Part shown: piece by piece, positions 50,109-61,350 of the stretch
Layout: the number at the start of each line of letters is the position of its first letter
How positions within the stretch are numbered: position 1 is the first letter of the stretch
Assembly (NCBI GenBank): GCA_026724425.1
Contig: JAIUCV010000009.1
Coordinates: forward strand, 15,139,294 to 15,203,293
From: Erythrophleum ivorense
Lineage: Eukaryota; Streptophyta; Magnoliopsida; Fabales; Fabaceae
Reading direction: 5' to 3'
Length of the DNA: 64,000 bases
Program-made: the position numbers and the translations under genes
The notes under the pieces: model-generated
The model's input: only the letters and a program-made list of their open reading frames with translations
What the model was told of the DNA's origin: nothing
Database searches by the model: none

Positions 50109-50301
50109 GTTAATTTCATTGAATTGAATTATTCGGATATAGAAATATATAAGATTGAAAAATTAATTGTAAAATTTAGAAAAATTGCATATAATGTAGA
50201 AAAGAAACACGAATAGAAAAAAAATTGCAAAATTTAGAAAAATTGAAAAATTCATTGCACCAAATGACAAATCCCAAAGCACTAACTGAACAATATAAAA
50301 A
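49788..50301. repeat. Inverted repeat, about 103-bp arms, 307-bp spacer
   Basis: 49788-49890 (plus) matches the reverse complement of 50198-50301 with only a few substitutions and a homopolymer length change; shared core GTTCAGTTAGTG and CATTTGGTGCAATGAA. One arm lies inside the WRC-like ORF, the other abuts the reverse-transcriptase fragment. Transcripts could fold into a long hairpin. Confidence 0.9.
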
Positions 50302-50640
50302 TTCATCGATGTATATTATACCAAAATCTTTTATGGGTTCTAAGAGTTTCTGTATATGTTCTAGAAATATACTTGGACTATTATGAAATCCTATTGGTAA
50401 TACATTCCATTCATATAGTCCTTCAGAGGTTAGAAAAGCAGTATATTTTTTACTTGGTTCTTCTAATTTAATTTAAAAAAATCCTAATTTACAGTCAAAT
50501 TTACTAAAGATTTGTTTTCCTTTTATTAGGTTAAATAAAAGTAGTATACTTTCCATGACCCGATTTAGTTTCGGTCAACCCTATTCCTAATTCTAACTTA
50601 CCCATTGGTTTAGTTTCTAAAATATTGAATATTACAATAT
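50290..50640 (-). pseudogene. Reverse-transcriptase fragment, caulimovirid- or Ty3-like, decayed
   Basis: The minus-strand translation shows a partial RT palm: a F-D-C-K box, then W-N-V-L-P-I-G-F (equivalent of MPFGL), S-P-S-I-F (APSIF) and Y-I-D-E in place of the catalytic Y-I-D-D. There is at least one in-frame stop between the first two boxes, and the sequence is cut off right after the Y-I-D-E box by the inverted-repeat arm. The APSIF-like wording favours endogenous pararetrovirus (Caulimoviridae) over Ty3/gypsy, but this is weak. Clearly non-functional: truncated both sides, with a stop and an altered active site. Confidence 0.6.
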
Positions 50641-51451
50641 ACACACTTTGGGTTGACCTTAAATTTCTAGAAGGCTGCAAATATTTGGAATCCATTTAGA
50701 TTGAAAAAAAAAATTCCATGGTAAAAAATGTTGAAAATTTGGATGATTTTTTATAAAGAGGCAAATAGGTAAAGAATAAGGGTTAAGGGTTCAAACATTA
50801 CATACAATCTACTTAAATTAGTGAATGTCTATTATCAAATAATAAAATAATTAGTGAAGAGGCAAAAAAAGGTAATTGTATATATATATATATATGTAAA
50901 AGGAAAATCCATTGTCATTGTAGAATATTGTATCTAACATGTTGATGGGTCTCACTTTTTTCCTTTAATCGTTTGAAAATTTTCTTCATTTTGTCTTTTT
51001 TTAAAAAAATTTCTACTTTTTTTTGAATTTGAACTAGATGTGGGGCAATGTAATTGACATAAGTCCTATGCAATTGCATAAAGTCCACATCTAGTTGTTA
51101 TAATGAGTAAATGTTTATTATCAAATAATGAAATAAATTTTATCAAATACTACATACAAGTATGCATAAATATGTGGGAAGACATATAATGTAGTGTTTT
51201 AAGATTTTTTTTAACAAAACAATTTGATAAATCAACTTTGTCCACTTTTTTAGGTACACTGCTATTATGTCTTTATTTTGTGGAAAGTGATAAGGGCCAT
51301 AGAGGTTTCTTTGAAGCCTAAACTAGGTATAGAATTTGATAACCTAAAGGAAGTATAGAAGTTTTGACTTGAGTATGGTGAAAGAATTGAATTTGGAATA
51401 AAGAAACATAAGTTTAGCAAAAATAAGAAAGGTAGCTCCATAACTTTATAG
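50641..51451. other. Spacer with direct repeat and small hairpin
   Basis: A roughly 33-bp direct repeat (…ATTATCAAATAATRAAATAA…) occurs at about 50822-50852 and 51108-51138. Between them lie a (TA)n run (50879-50895) and the 65-bp hairpin listed next. No ORF supported. Confidence 0.5.
51032..51096. repeat. 65-bp hairpin with 12-bp perfect arms
   Basis: AACTAGATGTGG at 51032-51043 pairs perfectly with CCACATCTAGTT at 51085-51096; the loop contains the palindrome ATGCAATTGCAT (51068-51079). Could be a tiny MITE or a fold in a transcript. Confidence 0.75.
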
Positions 51452-51456
51452 ATATA

Positions 51457-54351
51457 TGCAACGCTCCATAATTAATTAAGGTGTTAATCACGGATTAGAT
51501 TAATTAAAAATAATTAATATAAAATAATTGGGTAAGTTAAGTGAATGAAAATTTTAGAGAAATAAATTATTACTATGGGTTTGAGATTTAATTGGGAGAG
51601 AAATTTCATCTAGACCCAAATTAATGTAAGAGGTTATGATAAGAGGCTAATTGGGGCCCAATCAGCTAGGTGCAGGCCTAATATAATTCAATCTGATAGA
51701 GGCCCAATATCCACCTTATATAGACTCTTATAATTGGCCCAATAACCCTTGTGCAGACCCAAAACCTTTGAGCTCTTAAAACTTGGTTTGGCCCAATTGA
51801 ATTTCAGTAGCCCAATGCATAAGAGTTAGGGCCCAACAAGCTAAAGTCTGAAGCCCAAATGGAGATGGACCTTAGAGCAACCCATGACCCATATTTGACC
51901 TAACTAAAACCCTAAATGCTTCAGCCACTATCCCATTTTTCTGAAATACAAAGGAGAAAATCGGAGGTCCAAAGGGGAGGCTAGGATTCTTGGCCTAAAT
52001 CCACATTTTCTCATATTTAAAGTAAGATTTAGCCAAGGTAATAGTTATATAACTTAATCCTCTCATCTTTCTCTTTATTTTGGTCCAATTAATTTTTCAT
52101 TTGGAGTATTTTCACCATACCCAAAATCTGAAATGTGGGTGTTTGGAGATTTTCTTGATGAAATTCGTAGGTTGAGGCTAGGGTTGTCATTAGATAGGTA
52201 TGAACTCTTCTTTTTGAGGTAATTCTACTAATTTGAGACCTTAATGACTTGATTATAATATAGGTATTAATTTTGTACGAATTTGATTAGGATTTTGGAT
52301 GGAATATTGACCTTTTCTGGTAGAAGACACTCCAATCCGAATTTGGGACTTGTAGTGGTTAGGTAAATGATTCTTAGGTAGTCATTAGCATTTTAAATTC
52401 TTTGAGTACTGATTGCAACTGTTAATGATGAATTAGAGTAGTAATTCTATGATGATATGGTTATAGGGAGATTTCTGCACCATTGGTGACGGTTGCAATT
52501 GTCTACAAGTGAGATAACTGGGTTTATATGAATTCCATGTATATATTTGATTTAATTTCATATGTTGCTGTACATGAATGATTTGAAATGTTGAATGAAT
52601 TAGTTGGCTATCTGTTGAATTATTATTGGACCTTGTGAGTCTATGGTGGAGCTGTGGTGCGGCTGCCACCCGTACATGTGCTTCGATCGGACACCGGGTT
52701 ATGATCAAACTCCAGATGCACTGAGCCCTGGTTGTGCTTAATGGGGAGTAGGTGCCGTGGACTGGCCTCTCCCGGTGTCAATGGCCTTTGACATGTGAAA
52801 ATATGATTGCTAGTATGGGATGGTAATTATGATAGCCTACTTGTTTCATTTACTGATATGACTGGTATTTTGTTGATGCTTATATAAAATTATGCATGTA
52901 TGCTAATTAAACTGGAATATATGATGGAATTACCTTGGTTACTGAGATTTATGTCTCACCCCATTTCATGGGATTAACATTTCAGGTGAAGGTTCTTCGG
53001 GTAAGGATAAAGGGAAGCAAGTGGATGAAAATCCATAAGCTCTGGCATATGGGGAGAAGGCTACACTTAGGCTAACATATTTAGTGTAGATGCTAAATTT
53101 TGTATTTCTTATGGTATAGCATCATCATGTATTCATATTGCCAAGTGTAGGCGTTCATATTTTGCTTAGTTGAAATGTAACTATTAAGGATTTAGGTCTC
53201 ATTACAGTTGGATATTGATATATGAACTTGTAGCATCATATATATAGCTTTGTTGAAATTGTGATATGGTTTACCAGATGGGAATTGTAGTCATGTGATG
53301 CATTAGATGTGGACATAAACTATTGATGAATGAAATCTCTATGGAATGTACATGGGATGTTAATTGTTGCTAATGCATGTGTTCTTGCTGTCATTAATAT
53401 ATGAATTTGCTGATATGATATAGTTGGGTAATTAGGATATAGTACCTATGTTTTGAATTAGAAATGGAGAGTTAGATAAGTAAATGGGGTAGAAAACTAC
53501 CATTAGAGTCATATAAAATGAGAGAAAGTGGTTCTAGAGTGTTCCTAAGATAAGAGCTAGAGTGTGTGGGACAAAATTTGGGTGATGTAGTCACAGGAAG
53601 GAGTCACGCTGCGGCCAAGAAGGCTTCGCCGTGACTAAATGAGTGACAGAGTCGAGGGGTGCCGCGACATAACGCATCTCACCGCGATGCAAGAGAAGAA
53701 AATTGGTCTGGGGAGTGATAGTGGCGAGGAGCGCCGCGGCTTAAGAAATCTCGCCATGGCGCAAAGTGAAAAAAATTGGTCAGGAGGGTAATAGAATTGA
53801 AACTCACCACGGCGCAGTATGTCCTGCTGCGGCACAGGTCGTGGAAATTAATAAAGGGTTGCATAGTAGCAAAACTCACCGCGGCGCAAACATATTGTGC
53901 CGAGGCAAGAATCGTGGTTTTGAGAATGGTAGCTTCAGAAGGCATTTCCGCTGCGGTGAGGGTTGTGAAATTTGCCCAGTAATTCCAGAGAGCAACTTGG
54001 CTGCAGCAGGGAAGGTATATGCCGCGACGCAAGTCTCCAAACTCATACTCTTAGTCTAGAAACCCCAATTTCTTCAATGATAATGCTAGGAAATGATATA
54101 GGAGTACTTGTGAGAGGTTTTTGTGTGTGAAAACTGATGAATGGATGAATCATAAACCCCTTATGGTAGTATAATTTCTTTTATGCATCTTAGTTTTGGT
54201 TGTGGCTGTTTAGTGATGATCCTAGTGTCAAAGTTCAAATTTTCTTGTATTTTTATAATGTAACAAAATGTATTGACTCCAAACCTTGATCACCAATTAT
54301 TAATTGTATATTTAACCATAATTACAATGATTAGAAGATAGGGTCGTCACA
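51457..54351 (+). mobile_element. Solo long LTR, 2895 bp, TSD ATATA
   Basis: Starts TGCAACGCTCC and ends GGGTCGTCACA, imperfect inverted termini of TG...CA type, with ATATA on both sides (51452-51456 and 54352-54356). Internal marks shared with the next LTR: ACTGAG...CTCACCCC near 52941-52961, followed by a CAGGTGAAGG-like stretch. Such long LTRs with these words suit Tekay/Del-type Ty3 chromoviruses (from memory). No gag-pol and no second LTR seen, hence solo. The ORFs inside are not genes. Its 3' third (53590-54040) is GC-rich with repeated CGCCGCGGC-type words. Confidence 0.72.
53590..54040 (+). repeat. Array of degenerate GC palindromes in LTR
   Basis: At least eight variants of an (A)CTCACCGCGGCGCAA / GCCGCGGC word spaced about 40-60 bp, a sharp GC island inside an AT-rich LTR. 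Frames across it are shadows. Confidence 0.6.
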
Positions 54352-54510
54352 ATATATGCTTGTTGTAAAGAGGGATCAAAGAAGATAGCTTGTTCAGGTT
54401 TACATAAGAAAATGCCAAGATATTTTCTAGAGTTTACCTATGCTTTGATAGCTTGCTCAGATTTATATACTTGCTATTTTTGACTTGTTCTAAGAAGAGT
54501 AGGTTCTATA

Positions 54511-55909
54511 TGTAACACCATAAGTCTAGCTCATCTCATGCCTTTGAATAGTATAATTATCATGAAACATATATATGATTCCCATAGAGAAAGCATGAAA
54601 ATTTGGACTTTTATTTGTGTTTCGTCATATCTAAAAATCCATTCAGTGTCCCATAGACCGGGTGAGCTCATACTATACATCATCATATTTAATTACATTA
54701 TTACAACTCATATGCATCATAACAACATGCTTACAACTAATGGAAACTGAATTGGAAGGTGAAATATGAGGTTTCATTCTTGGCCAGAATTGGCCTCTTT
54801 TCTAGGCAAATTTTGAAAAATAATAACTAAATCTAGAAAAATAGAAATCCTACAATCTTGGTCATTCTGGAAAGCTTGAGATGTTTACTTCATATTAAAA
54901 ATACATACAAGTCATAACATCCCACACACAGAGCGTTTGACACGTGAAATAGTTTGGAGATCGGATTGGGTCCTGATGTTGTCACAATTTACTGATATAA
55001 ATTTCAAAAATGTCCAATTAATTTCAGAAAAATACAATCTATGTAAATGATATGAATCTAGAAAGTTGTGGATGTCAAATAGAGAGAAAAAATATCTCTA
55101 GATCAATTGACCTCCGAATTCAATGGAACAGTACTTCTGGTCGGGCAAAGTTACTAATACTATACAGAAATTTCAAAAATTCATATCTTCCTTTCTAAAC
55201 CTCCAAATGAGGTGCTTCTAGTTGGCATGAATCATTGTGATTGACTAGTTTCTATGTATAAAATTTCATGGCAATTGAACATCATTTGAGTCTCATGTGA
55301 CTGAAAATAATTTTTGACCATTGTAACAGTGCATCAGACCATTTCCATAAATTTTTTCAACTTTAAAAAATCATCAAATATTTTATAGACCTCCAAAAAT
55401 TATAATCTTTAGCTTCTTAGAAATATCTCAATGAGACCTAATTGCATGCCAAATTTCAGATCAAGACTAACTCATTTGGATAAAAAGTGATATAGAGTTC
55501 CATAATGGTCAATTTTGGCTCCTTATAGGGTACCAAAGTTGCCAAATGGATTTCCCTTGGTTTTGGCACCCTTTGGGCAAGTTTAAAAGTACATTTGAGA
55601 CTTAAGTGAGCTACCCAAATGGTTTCAAACCTCCTGCATCTCATTTTGGCCATTCAACCAACATTTATGCATACTTTCATCAAAATTCCATATTGCACAC
55701 TTTAGCATTACATACTCAAAATAAGTGCTATGGGTCATATATCATTTTTATACATCTAAACATTACATAATAGTATATTTACACATGTCTCAAAATTCAT
55801 GGTACATATATAACATCATATATATTATGAACCATCATTATGGTTCCAAAATGGGCAAAATAATACACAAGCTTGTCAATCCTTGCTCTTCATGGTTGTT
55901 GGCTCCCTT
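54511..55909 (-). mobile_element. Reverse-oriented related LTR, left part
   Basis: Opens on the plus strand with TGTAACACC at 54511, the reverse complement of the GGTGTTACA end of the next LTR. Near 55195-55235, CCTCCAAATGAGGTGCTTCTAGTTGGCAT mirrors the reverse complement of 57957-57985. It is interrupted at 55909 by the forward LTR and appears to continue at 58678. Diverged. Confidence 0.65.
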
Positions 55910-55994
55910 TGTAACAACCAGAAAAGAGGAAAGATAAGAAATGAGAGAATAAAAGAGAAAAGAGGAAGCTGGGAAATTTTCGGAGAGCTGAAAA

Positions 55995-56270
55995 TTTTCT
56001 AAGTCTTCTTGTCATAGCGAGAAATAGAGTCGCCATAGCGAGAATGCCTCCTCGCAATAGCTAAGATGTTCCTAGCTGTAGCGAGTGCGACATTCCATAC
56101 AGAAACCAAGGAGTTGCTCGCCATAGCGGCACTATAGCGAAGGCAGAGGTCTGGAACAGGCCGAGCTCGCCGTAGTGACGCCATAGCGAAGGCAAAGTCT
56201 GGAACTTGTACGAGCTCGCCGTAGCGAGGGAATGACTCGCTATAGCGAGAGCGGTCCAGAAAGGCGTAAA
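55995..56270 (+). repeat. Array of TAGCGA palindromic words in LTR
   Basis: About ten copies of (T)CGCCATAGCGA / TCGCCGTAGCGA-type words, including the perfect 14-bp palindrome CTCGCTATAGCGAG near 56230-56246. Comparable in style, not in sequence, to the array at 53590-54040. Confidence 0.75.
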
Positions 56271-56989
56271 AAGAGAGATTTTGACTTTTTAAAGAGTCTA
56301 AACTTTTTCTTTCTCTTAGAACCGACCTGAGCTTCGACCAAAGAGAGAGAAGAGAGCGGTGGAGAGAGAGAGAGAGGCCAAGAAGCAAGGAGATCAAGCA
56401 AAGAGGTGAGTAAGCTTTAGATTTCCCTAGCTTTTCTCCTTAGCCTGTTGTCTCCTCCTCTTGCTTTCTCTTCCTACGGTTTTAGAAGCTGAGTTAGGAG
56501 AGGTTCAGAAGAGGGAAATAGGAAAACTACTCTAGAAGGAGGGTAGAACTCATTTATCCTCAATTCTTCTTCCTTGCTTTCTTCTAGGAGAGCTTGAGAG
56601 AGGAAGGAGAGTGAGTAGAGTTCTAGAGAGAGAATCCCTAGATCTGTGAGGGTAATGAGGGTTTAACTTGATGAAGAGTTTCTTTTAGCTTTGTGAGAGT
56701 TATTTAAGCTATGAGAGAATGATTTGATGCTCTTGTTATGCCTAGGCTCGAAGGAAGAAACTCCACCTTGTTGTGAGTGTGAAATCAAGGAGGGAGAGGA
56801 GGAATTGAAAGGGAAGACTTGTGTAATCTGAGAAGGTAGCTCTCTACTCTGTTCTTGTTGCATTCTTGGTTGTGTAATAGTCATTACATGTTGAGTATGT
56901 GCTTGTATGATGAGATATGCCATTGATTTTGCCTTGATGCATTGATACCACTATGTTTATGATATGATGTGTGGAAATTGCTCGGGTGA

Positions 56990-57110
56990 GGTGGTGCCGA
57001 AAGTCCCTTGAGACAGGTGAGGAGGAGCCAAAAGTCCCTAAACCAAGGGTGAGGCCGATCCAAAAGTCCTAAAACTCGGGTGAGGCTAGACCGAAAGTCC
57101 CTAGAGCCTA
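56990..57110 (+). repeat. Short tandem repeat GGTGAGG...AAAGTCC in LTR
   Basis: Four imperfect units of about 30 bp, each with a (C)GGTGAGG word and (A)AAAGTCC. The reverse-oriented relative has the mirrored form at 58915-59080 (CCTCACC words). Confidence 0.7.
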
Positions 57111-58677
57111 TTCTTGGCATTGGTTTGATATCATGGCATGAACACATATGTGGTGTTATTGCGACTTGTATGCATGCTTGACTATTTTATATGCCTTGAT
57201 TGCATCTTGAATGAGTATGAGCTACTGAGATTCTTCGAATCTCACCCCCTTCCCCTCCCATCTTAATATCCAGGTGGTGTCCAAGGAGAGGCGAGCATAC
57301 CTCATGGAGCCTAGTAGAGCATAATTAGGATGATGTATAGCTTTTTGATTATTTTGATGTATAAGGTGCCAAAATGAAGATGCACCTCTTCTTTTTGAGT
57401 TGTACTTACATGAGCACATGTAAATGTATGTACAAATGATGTATGGATAGTGAAAAAAGCCAAAGTAATGAGAATGCATAAAGTTGGCCTTTTGAGGCTC
57501 ATATGAAATAGTGTATTTTCTCACATAGCATAGTGAAATTGGAATGTATGATGATTTGGATTACTTAGATAATTCATATATGCTATGTTTGTACTTTTAA
57601 ATTTGCCCAATAGAGGTTAGAGCATGTGGGAGGTCATTTAGACCCGTTTTGAACCCCATGTGGTGCTAAAACCACCAAGTGGGTGAGCTCTGTCAAAGTA
57701 TGACCGGATGAGCTCTTCTTGTTATGAAATTTGGCATGCCTCTAGAGTCTATTGAGAGCTTCTTGAGAAGCTAGAGTGGGTAATATTCGGAGGTCTAGAG
57801 AATATTTGGTGAATTGTTGAAATTGGGAAATTTCAATGGTTTGGTCATGGTACTGTACATTGGGTCCGAAAATGAAACCATGTCATCCATAGACCAAATG
57901 ATGTCCAAATGTCATGAAACTTTAGGAGCCTAAACTAGATATCCACAGTGACCTATACCAACTGGAAGCACTTTAATTGGAGGTCTGTAGAGAGAGAAAC
58001 GATTTACTGAAGTTCTGTATCAGCATCAGGAAAGTTTCTGACCTTCGTTACTGTTTTATCGGGTTTCGAGGTCTTAGAATTCCTGAACTGATCTGGACTT
58101 ATTTTTTTCCTATAGTTCACATCTTTAGCTTTCCAAATTGGTATAGTTTGCCCTGATGGGATTTTTGTGGATTTAATTACGACTTTCCGAAGTTCATGAC
58201 AGTAAACTGCACCAGTATCAGGGACAGCTGGATATCTGTTCCTATTTCGATGTCAATGAGGGTCTAAACGTTGAGAGTGAGGCTGGGAGTTATTTTTCTG
58301 TAAAGTTAACATCCCAAGCTTTCCAAAGAGCTATGATTTTCTTGATTCCCATTTTTCTAGAATTAGTTGTGATTTTCCAAAGTTGGAGCCAGAAATATGA
58401 TTTATGGGCCCGATTGAGAAATTGTATTTTTTTGAGTTTTTGGCTTCTTACCCGTGGTTTGTGAGTTGTTTGAGACTATGTACAAGTTGTATAAATGGTG
58501 TTTGAGTAGAGAATGTGAATGATGGGTTCACGGGACCCACGGGGCAAAATACGACCGGTTAAACCCTGATTTTAAGTAGTAAAATACCACGGTTTCGGTC
58601 AGTTTTCTGGGAAATCATATGGAGTCAAGCCTAGAGGGAGATGAACTAGAGTGAAGTCAGTAAGGTGTTACACCCTT

Positions 58678-60950
58678 CATCATAATTACTTGGTCCACCT
58701 AGCATGTTAGGTCATTGGAGAGGAGGGAATGAGATTCAAAGAATCTCAATAGCTTATCTCCCATTCAATCATACATAATATGTGCAAAGCAAGTTTTATA
58801 AATGCATACATGGAAAAATAAAAGCCATGGACATTTTAAAAGCAAACTTGGCATATAAACAATTTATACAAGACATCCAAGAGTTCACTAAGTGCTTGGA
58901 TTGGCTTCACACTTCTCCTTATGGATTTTGGACTTGCCTCACCCATTCATTGAGCACTTTGGACTCAACCATACTCTTGTTAGCCCACTTTGCTTTTGGG
59001 AGACTCTTCACTTTGTCTCAACTAAACTCAAGGGTTCTTGGCTCATCCTCACCAAAGGGAAGAGTTCTTGGCCTCTCCACATTCAAGCAAACTCATACAA
59101 ACATCATGTGCTCATTTGAAACATAACATGGCATCAAGAATCATGGAATATAAAGGCATGCTAGCATACTTTTTATAGCTTGAAAATGCACATACACACA
59201 TTCTAAACAAGCTAAACACACATCCATGCATGAGAGAAAGTGGAGAGAGCTACCTTACACACAATTGCACACTTTTTCTTTTGGATTCAAGCCTCTTCTT
59301 TTGGCCACACACCCACAAATTAGTGGAGATGATTTCTCTTGACCTAGATACAATTTATGGGAGCCAATTAGGTTCATGAAACACATTCTAAGGTTACATA
59401 AGTTGCTTAAACCCTAGATAGCTCTATTAAGTTTTATTATGGTCCATAAAGGCACCTAATGAAGCAACACCCCTCAAATGACTTCTAAGACTCATTCTTT
59501 CCTTTCAAATATGATTCTTTACTCCTTTTAAATCTCTTGGAGTCATTACATCATCAAAACAAGAGGCCTAACACCATGTTGCTTCCTTAGGTCATAATAT
59601 GAAACCTAAGGCACCAAATCACTTTCCATGAGTTCTAAATTTTTTCCAAGGCCTCCCCTTACTTTCATTCGTCAAATATGACTCAAGAATGGCCTTAGAA
59701 AAATTTAAAACCCCCCACCTACAAGAATCTTTCTTGGCCGAGACATGGGAGCATTTGGCCTTCCATAAGGTTTCCAATTTTTCCTTAATGGGAGAGTCAC
59801 TTGGGAGGCTTTCTAGGGGTCTTAGACACTCAAAAAAACACTCACATATGCTAGGAAATGCATGAATTAAATTAGTTTTTACAATGTGTTCTTGAATTCC
59901 TAATAATTCAATCTTCTAATTTCATGATTTTTACTTTGTCTTTTTTGCATAGTCTTAATTCCTACACTCTTTTTCCTAGGATTCACTCTTGATTTTATCA
60001 AAAAACCAACCCTTCTTGGCTGGCCAGAAGTGGGACACAACATTCAAGAGGAGGGCAATGAAAGAACAAGCTTGGGATTTAACAATTTACCTTGATTTCC
60101 TTGTCTTTCTTGGATGTTTCTCCCTTTGTTTGGCTTGCTCTCTCCAATTTCGAAATTTTCCTTTCTTTTCTACCCCCAAAATAGAGCAAAACTTCAACGA
60201 AAGCATAGAAAGAAAGAAGAGAAGGAGGAGAACAACTTTGCTAAAGGAAAGGCTAAGAAATTCTATTGATTTCATACCCTTATCTTAGCTTTTTTCTTCT
60301 TCTTCTTCCTCCTCCCTTGTACTCCCAAACGTTTTGGTATCTCTCTATTTTTTGTTCAGGAGAAAGTCGGTGAAGAGGGAGGGCAGATGGGGACGTTTTT
60401 ATAAGGAGCTTCAAGAACCAAACAAATACAAAAATTTCCATTTTGCCTTTTCATCTTGACATTTTCATTTTAGCTTCGTTTTAGCTCCTTTTTGAGAACC
60501 GTCTTTTCCATCATAAAATTTAGGTTCTCAATTAAGAAAAATGCCTTTGACTCATTCAAATTGGAGCTAAAACCTTTCCAAACGAATTGGTCAAAGTTTG
60601 GTCAACCGACATTAGAAAGAGTACACCGAACGGGCTTTACCAGTCCCGGGGCTTCCCATGGTTTTTGGGGCCTCTAAGAACTCTAGGCAACTTAAAATTT
60701 CCATTTAAAAAGCCCTCATAGGTGCTTTTCCAAAATTGCAATTATTTATGAAAATGTCATTGGCCTTTCGAAAATTTTTTTGAATCACTTTGACCCCCGT
60801 TTCTGAGCAACTTAAGGCTCAAATCCTCATTTTCTATTATTTAAAATTTTATCCAAATTTTATTTGGCCTTGAATCACTCATATCAGGGGACTTGCTTTG
60901 AAAACTGACTCATTTTGGTATTTTACGAAAAATCGGTACATAGCTGCTTG
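58678..60950 (-). mobile_element. Reverse-oriented related LTR, right part (right end uncertain)
   Basis: Read on the minus strand, this has the landmarks of the 2763-bp LTR in matching order: hairpin GAGATTC-NNN-GAATCTC (58731-58747), GGTGAGG-type repeats (58915-59080), AGGTAGCTCTCTC near 59240-59255, and a pyrimidine/purine-rich leader at 60290-60370. The right border was not found: no ACA followed by the left flank CTATA could be matched, and a stretch at 60870-60940 resembles the 3' end of the family rather than its 5' end, so two fragments may be joined here. Confidence 0.5.
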
Positions 60951-61199
60951 TATAAAACATCGAAATGAAAGTTATTGTTGTTTAAATATGTTGTTAGCAT
61001 GGTCGACTAAGAGGGAGAATGGAGAGTTTTGTTGAATCTAAGCAACGAGTCAGTTTCATTTAGTTGTCGAAAGTTTAAAACTTCTAGAATATTATATTGC
61101 CATGTTTTGAAGGTATATGATGTGATGGATGTCAAAAAACTTTTAAGCAATATATTCTAAAGAGGTGGACATGAGATGTGAGAAGTGGTGTGGTACATG

Positions 61200-61350
61200 C
61201 TATTAGCGAAAAGGAGGTCGAAGCAGATCCTAGGTTAGAAAACATGTGACGGTATAGACAACTTTATCCTATGTAAATAATATTAGTAAATGAAGTAGCT
61301 GACTATCTAGAAGCTTTCTCATTAGGGCATAATGTCATGTTTGTACTAAG
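61200..61350 (+). pseudogene. Possible LINE RNase H remnant
   Basis: In one frame, N-E-V-A-D-Y-L-E-A followed by FSLGHNVMFV resembles the conserved end of the RNase H domain of plant L1-type elements (E-x-N-x-V-A-D-x-L-A). Stops occur on both sides and no reverse transcriptase was recognised nearby. Weak. Confidence 0.35.

Larger units (their letters stand above)
55910..58672 (+). mobile_element. Solo long LTR, 2763 bp, TSD CCCTT, nested insertion
   Basis: Starts TGTAACAACC, ends GGTGTTACA, with CCCTT directly on each side (55905-55909 and 58673-58677). No internal region or second LTR. Landmarks in order: palindrome array 55995-56270; probable leader with AGAGAG-rich sequence and a GAGGTGAGTAAG donor-like site at about 56402; GGTGAGG...AAAGTCC repeats at 56990-57110; hairpin plus CTCACCCCC at 57227-57250; TTACA end. 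It sits inside a related LTR of opposite orientation, so it is the younger insertion. Confidence 0.85.

Noticed and set aside
53635..54059. Overlapping 97-117-codon ORFs on both strands
   Set aside because: They follow the GC-rich palindrome array in an LTR; openness in several frames at once reflects low stop-codon density, not coding.
55999..56397. 132-codon Ser/Leu/Arg-rich minus-strand ORF
   Set aside because: Produced by the TAGCGA array and AGAG-rich leader of the LTR; antisense to the element.
58782..59126. 114-codon plus-strand ORF
   Set aside because: It runs across the reverse complement of the GGTGAGG repeat block of the LTR family; antisense shadow.
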